10,659 nucleotides of DNA from Haloarculaceae archaeon (GTDB lineage Archaea; Halobacteriota; Halobacteria; Halobacteriales; Haloarculaceae): the NCBI GenBank assembly GCA_028274885.1, contig JAQCMX010000032.1:1-10659 (forward strand). The letters are read 5' to 3'. The position numbers and the translations under genes are program-made. The notes below the pieces were generated by a model. That model did no database searches, was not told the origin of the DNA, and saw only the letters and a list, made by a program, of their open reading frames with translations. Positions 6,104-10,659 of this stretch are shown here, piece after piece. Each line of letters opens with the position of its first letter. Position 1 is the first letter of the stretch.

Positions 6104-6279
6104 TGTTTTTTGACACCCCGGGCCGTTCCGGACCTGGAACCGATCTCAACAGCCAGGTGCCACCAACCAGTCGCCAGATGGCGAGACTGTCGCTGTCACC
6201 GGAGCACTACCGTCGGGCTCTCGGTTTACTCTCCGTGATCGAGGCCGACAGGGACGATGACATCCTACTGGCGTCGTGT

Positions 6280-6414
6280 TCAGTCAGCCGGGTGGGCCGG
6301 TGTCGATTCGTCGACCGTCAGGACAGCCTGCTGGGCAGTCTGCCCCACTTGTTCGGTGACGGAGCCAATATTTCTTTGCACATACATTATTATGCAACGC
6401 ACTTGGACATAATC
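6280..6414 (-). pseudogene. remnant of a universal stress protein (UspA) gene, C-terminal part
   Basis: On the minus strand, the frame ending with TGA at 6282-6280 encodes IGSVTEQVGQTAQQAVLTVD, followed by a short tail. This matches residue for residue in spacing the UspA C-terminus G-S-V-T-E-K-V then V-L-T-V, the last nucleotide-binding and strand segment of the family. Just upstream, CIIM followed by YVQRN resembles the strand I-V-M plus the linker to GSV, but the G-x-H-G-R loop between them is missing. The frame is closed by TAG at 6417-6415. I see no remaining N-terminal half, so this is a decayed gene. It explains about a quarter of the 6073-6610 gap. The frame is not an annotated-length ORF and could easily be overlooked. 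Confidence 0.65.
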
Positions 6415-6537
6415 CTATCGAGCAGATGGAATTCCCAGCCTTTATCGGGTCATATCGGTCGATGAGCGTCTGAAGGTAAGCTCTGTTCCGTAATCCGTGT
6501 GCTCGACAGAATTTTTGATATTGTGCTATATCCAAAA

Positions 6538-6545
6538 GATTATAC
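6538..6545 (+). promoter_or_regulatory. possible TATA box for the MMPL transporter gene
   Basis: GATTATAC (6538-6545) would place a transcription start near 6568. Other A/T-rich candidates (GCTATATCC at 6534 and GCTATAC at 6556) lie close by, so the assignment is uncertain. It would give the transporter mRNA a short leader of about 43 bases. Confidence 0.35.
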
Positions 6546-6610
6546 CCTTGGCCCTGCTATACAGTGTATGTCGAACAGCAGTTCAAATCGTCGCACAAGC
6601 CAAACTAACG

Positions 6611-9043
6611 ATGAGTGATAAATCAGATCCAGACTGGCTCGGAGCAGCCCTCGAACGGATCGGCAGAGGCGCTGCTACACGGACCGTTGGCGTTCTTGTT
6701 GCAGTTGTCCTGCTGGTCGCAATCGCTGGCGTAGGCGTGCTCGGCGTCCAGATGAGCATGGGAATGGAACTGTATCTCGAGGACGGTTCAGATACGACCC
6801 AAAACTGGGAGGAACTTCAAGAGGATTTCAATACGGGTAATGTGGTGTTTGCGGTCGTTGAGACAGAGGGGGAGACGGACGTTCTCGACCCACAGACGAT
6901 ACGATATGTTGACAATCTCACACAAACGTATCAGTCGGAGGTCGACGCCGCCGGGGCAGTGACCAGTTACACACAGCTGCTGGCCGCAAACGGGACGCTA
7001 CCGGAGACCAGAGCGGACGCAGCTGTGCGTCTCGGGGCCTTCGAGTCGGCGAGTCAGACCAACGAGCAGATGCTCGGCAATCTGGTCCCCGACTACGGCG
7101 AGGAAAACGGGACTGCGATCGTCCAACTCCAGTACGGGAGCGCGGAGATTCCCGAGGACAGAAACGACCTCTACGGGTTCATGCCACCGAGTGAAAACGA
7201 AATCGTCAAAGAGCAGATCAACGGCGCAACAGGGTCAGTGCCGATGCCAGAGGGAACCGAAGTGACGATAACCGGTGGTCCGATCTTCGAAGAGGCGGCG
7301 TTCGGTCTGATGCTGCCGGAGATGGTCACGCTGTTCGCACTCGCGTTTGCGGTCATTCTGGTCACGATGACACTCGTGATGCGTAGTCGACTCCGAAAGA
7401 CGAGACGTGTCCTGATCCCACTCGTGGTGACACTCGTTGCGTTGCTGACAATGGTCGGGATGATGGGGTTTGTCGGATTCGATTTCAACGCCATTATGCT
7501 CGGTGTGATGCCGGTCGCGCTCGGGTTGGGGATCGACTACGGACTCCAGATCCAGACCCGGTACGTTGAGGAGCGCGAACGGGGGCAAACACCGGTTGAC
7601 GCCGCGGGGATCGCGGCCCGGACGGCGGGGCGGTCGCTTACACTTGCGCTTGGAACGACGCTCGTTGGACTGGGATCACTGCTGGCAGCGGACGTGCCAC
7701 CGGTCCGCCAGTTCGGCCTGACCGCCGCGTTCAGCGTCTTCATGTCGATGGTGCTCTCCCTGACTCTCCTGATCGCGCTGTTGACGATCTTCGACGACGA
7801 TGGCTCCCCGAATAACGCCTCGTCGACCGAGACGACGGGACAAGGAGAGGACACTACCGGTCTTATACCGCGGCTTGCAGGTGGGCTTGGACAGGTGATC
7901 ACCGCCCGACCACTCGCTGTCGTACTCGTGTTTGCCGTCGTGGTTACCGGCGGATTTGCAGCCTATCCAATGGTCGAGACCCAGGACGATATGTTCGACT
8001 TCTGGCCCGATACGGAGGAAAAAGGCGATCTGCAGGAGCTGGAGGCGACTGTCGGGAGTCCGAACGTGCTGTACGTGGTTGTCGAAGGGACGGACATCTA
8101 CAACAGTCAGGGACAACTCGAGGCGGTCAGCGAGTTCGAACGTGAAATCGAGCAGACAGACCACGTGGTCACCTCGCTTTCGGCAGTGAGTGCTCTCGGG
8201 ATGCAGTCCGGCCAGGCAGGGGCCGACGGATCGATCCTGGACGATCCCGAGACGCGCAGCGAGCAGTTTAGCAGGCTTCAACGGTCAGATATGCCACCGG
8301 TCGGGTCACAGTCGTTCGATCAGACACCGGATCGATTACTCGTCCAATTGTACGTGGAACAGATCAACGGAACTGAGGAGAAGGAGGTCATCACAACGAC
8401 CGAGCAGACAGCAAACGCAACACTAGACGGGATGGACGCCCGTATCAGCGGGAACATCGTGATCAACCGGAACGTGATCGAGAATGTGACCGCCGGGCTC
8501 ACACGGACGACACTTCTGAGTTTCGGGGCGGGACTGGTCTTTCTCGCCCTGGCACTCCGGTCGGGCCGGGAGTCGATCGTCCTCGTCGGATCGGTTGCAG
8601 CGAGCACGCTGGCGCTGGTCGCCGGTGCGATGTATCTCATTGGCGTGCCTTGGAACCCACTTACGGTGACGACAGCCTCGATCGTATTCGGTGTCGGTAT
8701 CACCTACGGGATCCACGTCTACGAGCGGTTCCGGGAGGAGTTGGCTGTCTCGGGTGCCTCGCCCGATAATGCGATGCGGACGGCCATCACCGCCAAATCA
8801 CGTCCGGTTCTGGGTTCGGGTGCGACCACCATGTTCGGGTTCGGGGTGCTAATCTTCTCCGATTTCCCGGTACTCTCGAACTTCGGACTCGCTATCGCGC
8901 TCGCAATGGGACTGGCGCTGGTCAGCGCCTTCGTGTTCATGCCAGCAATCGTCCTCCTGCTTACCCGGGTCGATGTCGTTCCCGCCGGGACGACAGGGGA
9001 TCGGGCGGAATCGCACGCCGATGTCGCCCACAGCGACGACTGA
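6611..9043 (+). CDS. MMPL/RND superfamily transporter
   Basis: This 810-residue membrane exporter has the classic duplicated RND/MMPL layout. The first half has helix 1 (about residues 26-46), an extracellular domain (about 47-225), then five helices including VALGLGIDYGLQIQTRYVEE with Asp309. A cytoplasmic linker rich in Asp, Ser and Thr (near residue 400) follows. The second half repeats this: one helix, an extracellular domain, then five helices including SIVFGVGITYGIHVYERFRE. The second repeat has Thr698 where the first has Asp309. Relatives export lipids, hopanoids or small molecules using ion gradients; the substrate here is unknown. The ATG at 6611 is chosen because MSDKSDPDW begins a typical acidic cytoplasmic head, while the 38 in-frame codons upstream look non-coding. 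There is no membrane-fusion or outer-membrane partner nearby, as expected in an archaeon. The gene converges on the ROK gene with a 52-bp gap. Confidence 0.9.
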   Translation: MSDKSDPDWLGAALERIGRGAATRTVGVLVAVVLLVAIAGVGVLGVQMSMGMELYLEDGSDTTQNWEELQEDFNTGNVVFAVVETEGETDVLDPQTIRYVDNLTQTYQSEVDAAGAVTSYTQLLAANGTLPETRADAAVRLGAFESASQTNEQMLGNLVPDYGEENGTAIVQLQYGSAEIPEDRNDLYGFMPPSENEIVKEQINGATGSVPMPEGTEVTITGGPIFEEAAFGLMLPEMVTLFALAFAVILVTMTLVMRSRLRKTRRVLIPLVVTLVALLTMVGMMGFVGFDFNAIMLGVMPVALGLGIDYGLQIQTRYVEERERGQTPVDAAGIAARTAGRSLTLALGTTLVGLGSLLAADVPPVRQFGLTAAFSVFMSMVLSLTLLIALLTIFDDDGSPNNASSTETTGQGEDTTGLIPRLAGGLGQVITARPLAVVLVFAVVVTGGFAAYPMVETQDDMFDFWPDTEEKGDLQELEATVGSPNVLYVVVEGTDIYNSQGQLEAVSEFEREIEQTDHVVTSLSAVSALGMQSGQAGADGSILDDPETRSEQFSRLQRSDMPPVGSQSFDQTPDRLLVQLYVEQINGTEEKEVITTTEQTANATLDGMDARISGNIVINRNVIENVTAGLTRTTLLSFGAGLVFLALALRSGRESIVLVGSVAASTLALVAGAMYLIGVPWNPLTVTTASIVFGVGITYGIHVYERFREELAVSGASPDNAMRTAITAKSRPVLGSGATTMFGFGVLIFSDFPVLSNFGLAIALAMGLALVSAFVFMPAIVLLLTRVDVVPAGTTGDRAESHADVAHSDD

Positions 9044-9095
9044 TACGGTCGGTTATAACTCAGTTCCGGAATTCGCCCAGGGACCGTCTTGAGGT

Positions 9096-10046
9096 TCAGT
9101 CCAGGTTGGTCACCGCGTGTTCGATTGCACCCAGAGCGACGACATCGTCACCGAAGTTGGTGAGATGAATCTCCGGGGGCTGAACCAGCAGATGATCCGT
9201 AAACGAGCGGGCAAGGGGTTCGAATACGAGCGTGGGGTTGTGTCGTGCTAATGCACCTCCGATGGCCACCCGGTCAGGGGCGAACGCGTGGGCGAGATTT
9301 GCGACCCCGATCGCGTTCCACGTTCCGACCCTGTCGACGAGTTCCGTCGCGAGGGGGTCATCACCGTACCGGTCGAAGACCGCCCCGGCGGAGAGATTTT
9401 CCTCGCCCAGAGGGAGATCCGTCCGGATATCGTCTTTGGCGGCAATGTCGCGGGCGTACTCGGGGATGTTCTCCCCGCTTGCGAACGCCTCCCAGTGGCC
9501 CGAGGCGCCACAGCCACATTCCCGGTCGCTCTCCGACTGGAGCATGAGATGTCCAACCTCGGCGGCGTTTCCTGCCCGGCCTTGCAGGAGCGATCCGTCA
9601 ACGACCGCGCCAGCACCGATACCGCTGGACAGTGTAAGATATACTACATTTTCGTCGTCGCCACCCAACTCGTGTTCGGCAACAACGCCGGCGTCGGCGT
9701 CGTTGAGCAGCGTCGTGGGAACGGACTTGGGAAAGCGCCGGGCGACAGTTTCGCGTAGCGGAATCCCGGTCACGTCGGCTTCAAGATTTGGTGTCTCGGT
9801 GATCGTACCGGCCGTCGTGTCAATCGGACCGAAAGATCCGATCCCGACTGCGGCGATGTCACCGGGACCCAGACCGCCCGTGGAGAGCGTAGCATCGACC
9901 GCGCGTCCGGCGGACACAGCGAACTCCGAAGCCGTCGTCCGCTGGGGCGTGGGCTGGGTGTCCCGTGCAACGACCCGACGTTCGTCGTCGACGACCAGAC
10001 AGCGGATGTTCGTTGCCCCAACGTCAAGACCAAGATAGTATCTCAT
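9096..10046 (-). CDS. ROK family sugar kinase (probable glucokinase)
   Basis: This 316-residue cytoplasmic protein is of the ROK family, which phosphorylates sugars such as glucose or N-acetylhexosamines with ATP. The phosphate-binding motif LDVGATN (residues 7-13) sits at the N-terminus. The catalytic Asp is D116 in LLNDADAG, followed by LSSGIGAGAVVDG (139-151), the sugar-binding EVGH (E163-H166), and the zinc motif CGCGASGHWE (177-186). The third zinc Cys of the bacterial signature is His184 here, which I recall as common in haloarchaeal members. The absence of an N-terminal helix-turn-helix indicates a kinase rather than a ROK repressor. I use the ATG at 10044-10046, giving MRYYLGLDVG; the upstream start at 10073 adds nine residues before the first strand. 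Glucokinase is the best guess but is not proved by the sequence. The gene is divergent from the ASCH gene. Confidence 0.88.
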   Translation of the reverse strand: MRYYLGLDVGATNIRCLVVDDERRVVARDTQPTPQRTTASEFAVSAGRAVDATLSTGGLGPGDIAAVGIGSFGPIDTTAGTITETPNLEADVTGIPLRETVARRFPKSVPTTLLNDADAGVVAEHELGGDDENVVYLTLSSGIGAGAVVDGSLLQGRAGNAAEVGHLMLQSESDRECGCGASGHWEAFASGENIPEYARDIAAKDDIRTDLPLGEENLSAGAVFDRYGDDPLATELVDRVGTWNAIGVANLAHAFAPDRVAIGGALARHNPTLVFEPLARSFTDHLLVQPPEIHLTNFGDDVVALGAIEHAVTNLD

Positions 10047-10058
10047 CAGATAGCCCAA

Positions 10059-10070
10059 ATTCGGTCGAAT
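10059..10070. promoter_or_regulatory. palindrome upstream of the ROK kinase gene
   Basis: ATTCG and CGAAT are separated by GT (10059-10070), 13-24 bases upstream of the ROK start codon. This position overlaps the expected promoter of a leaderless transcript, so it may be an operator. The evidence is limited to symmetry and position. The rest of the divergent gap (10071-10283) holds only short 5-bp hairpins (10170-10183, 10220-10237, 10241-10255) and no gene I can support. Confidence 0.3.
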
Positions 10071-10283
10071 CACTCATCCGTGTTTTCATCGCCCCCTCGG
10101 TCTGTCGTTGTGCTCAACAGGTCAGAGAGCTACCGAGGCAGTGTCTTTCTGATCCGGGCGGTGTTTCAGCCCTGGAATCAGGGACGACAGACCGGTACCG
10201 CCGGGGTCTGGGATCGTCACCCTCCCGGATGCGAGGGCGCACCGACTGAATCGGTCCGCGTTGTGTTATGTCGATCCGTGAGA

Positions 10284-10292
10284 TATTATATA
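10284..10292 (+). promoter_or_regulatory. TATA box for the ASCH-domain gene
   Basis: TATTATATA (10284-10292) is centred 26 bases upstream of the ATG at 10314 and 20 bases upstream of the ATG at 10308. The usual archaeal spacing favours a leaderless transcript starting at 10314. Confidence 0.65.
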
Positions 10293-10313
10293 CGCAGCCC
10301 CCAAACGATGAGT

Positions 10314-10631
10314 ATGGGAGAGATAGACCCGACAGACGTGTTCCCAAACGAGCGAACGTTACAGGCTGTCGCAGACGGTGAGATGTCACAGATCCACAGA
10401 GGCAACCGGCACGCGGAGGAAGGAGACACCTTCGAAATCGACGGGGACCAGTTCGAAGTTGTGGACGTGACGGAGCGAACGCTTGGCGATATGACCGACG
10501 AGGACGCCAGACGGGAGGGATCCGCAGACCTCGAAGCCTACAAGGAACGGATGGTTCGAACCCACGGGGGGAACTTTACCTGGGACGATGACGCCGATGT
10601 GGTTCGTCACCGGGTGTCAAACGTGGACTGA
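10314..10631 (+). CDS. ASCH domain-containing protein
   Basis: This is a small acidic cytoplasmic protein of 105 residues with a PUA-like ASCH fold. The visible ASCH features are LQAVADGEMSQIHRGNRHAE near the N-terminus, then EGDTFEIDGDQFEVVDVTER, TLGDMTDEDARREG and LEAYKERM, ending with a WDDDADVVRHRV strand. ASCH domains are predicted, and in a few cases shown, to bind or process RNA or modified nucleosides. The role in haloarchaea is not established. The TATA box at 10284-10292 favours the ATG at 10314; the ATG at 10308 adds only two residues. The long open frame upstream back to 10080 is Arg/Ser-rich, crosses the TATA box and is not coding. The gene is divergent from the ROK kinase gene and ends 28 bases before the window edge. 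Confidence 0.87.
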   Translation: MGEIDPTDVFPNERTLQAVADGEMSQIHRGNRHAEEGDTFEIDGDQFEVVDVTERTLGDMTDEDARREGSADLEAYKERMVRTHGGNFTWDDDADVVRHRVSNVD

Positions 10632-10659
10632 GCGTCCCGGCCGGTGACATGCAACCGGA

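Noticed and set aside
6157..6465. 102-codon plus-strand ORF
   Set aside because: Its 3' two thirds are antisense to the UspA remnant and read as nonsense. No promoter is visible. Only the first part (from 6178) is kept as a finding.
6284..6535. 83-codon minus-strand ORF
   Set aside because: It overlaps the UspA remnant in a different frame and resembles no family. The neighbouring frame explains the region better.
6497..6610. 38-codon upstream extension of the MMPL reading frame
   Set aside because: It contains the candidate TATA boxes, precedes a typical acidic haloarchaeal N-terminus at 6611, and would add an odd hydrophobic segment before helix 1.
9045..9087. ACGGTC/GACCGT inverted repeat between the convergent MMPL and ROK genes
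   Set aside because: The arms are 6 bp and 31 nt apart, which is easily chance. It could mark a bidirectional transcript end but there is no further support.

Overview
The window looks like chromosomal DNA from a halophilic archaeon (class Halobacteria). The GC content is high, the predicted proteins are rich in Asp and Glu, and A/T-rich TATA boxes sit about 26 nt upstream of several start codons, as expected for leaderless haloarchaeal transcripts. The families present are all common in haloarchaea: SDR oxidoreductase, DUF2071, AlkP/sulfatase, PF13796 sensor, PsiE, DUF429, MMPL/RND, ROK kinase and ASCH. I see no rRNA, tRNA, CRISPR array or intact transposase gene.

Layout. Positions 1-99 may hold the 3' end of a plus-strand gene. 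An SDR oxidoreductase follows on the minus strand (192-974). The gap 975-1229 holds two inverted repeats and a palindrome of the kind found at the ends of haloarchaeal IS200/IS605-type (TnpB) elements, so a transposon relic or PATE-like element probably sits there. Next come three minus-strand genes, listed in transcription order: an AlkP-superfamily sulfatase (3621-2341), a DUF2071 protein (2217-1528) and a small DUF2892 membrane protein (1433-1230). A minus-strand multi-pass 'putative sensor' membrane protein (4543-3830) is divergent from a plus-strand PsiE-family membrane protein (4757-5221). Their shared 200-bp gap has a clear TATA box for each direction. A DUF429 protein (6072-5293, minus) converges on psiE.

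The only long stretch without an intact gene is 6073-6610. It contains the DUF429 promoter, a decayed 3' end of a universal stress protein (UspA) gene on the minus strand, and the leader of the next gene. That gene, on the plus strand (6611-9043), encodes a full-length two-repeat MMPL/RND-type exporter. It converges on a ROK-family sugar kinase (10046-9096, minus), which is divergent from a small ASCH-domain protein (10314-10631, plus).

This is mostly an ordinary collection of single metabolic, envelope and transport genes rather than one dedicated system. I found no convincing new defence or biosynthetic cluster. The best leads are the IS605-type palindrome relic, the UspA remnant, a DUF429 protein with Pro where the family normally has an acidic residue, a sulfatase with unusual active-site residues, and a likely leaderless GTG start for psiE.
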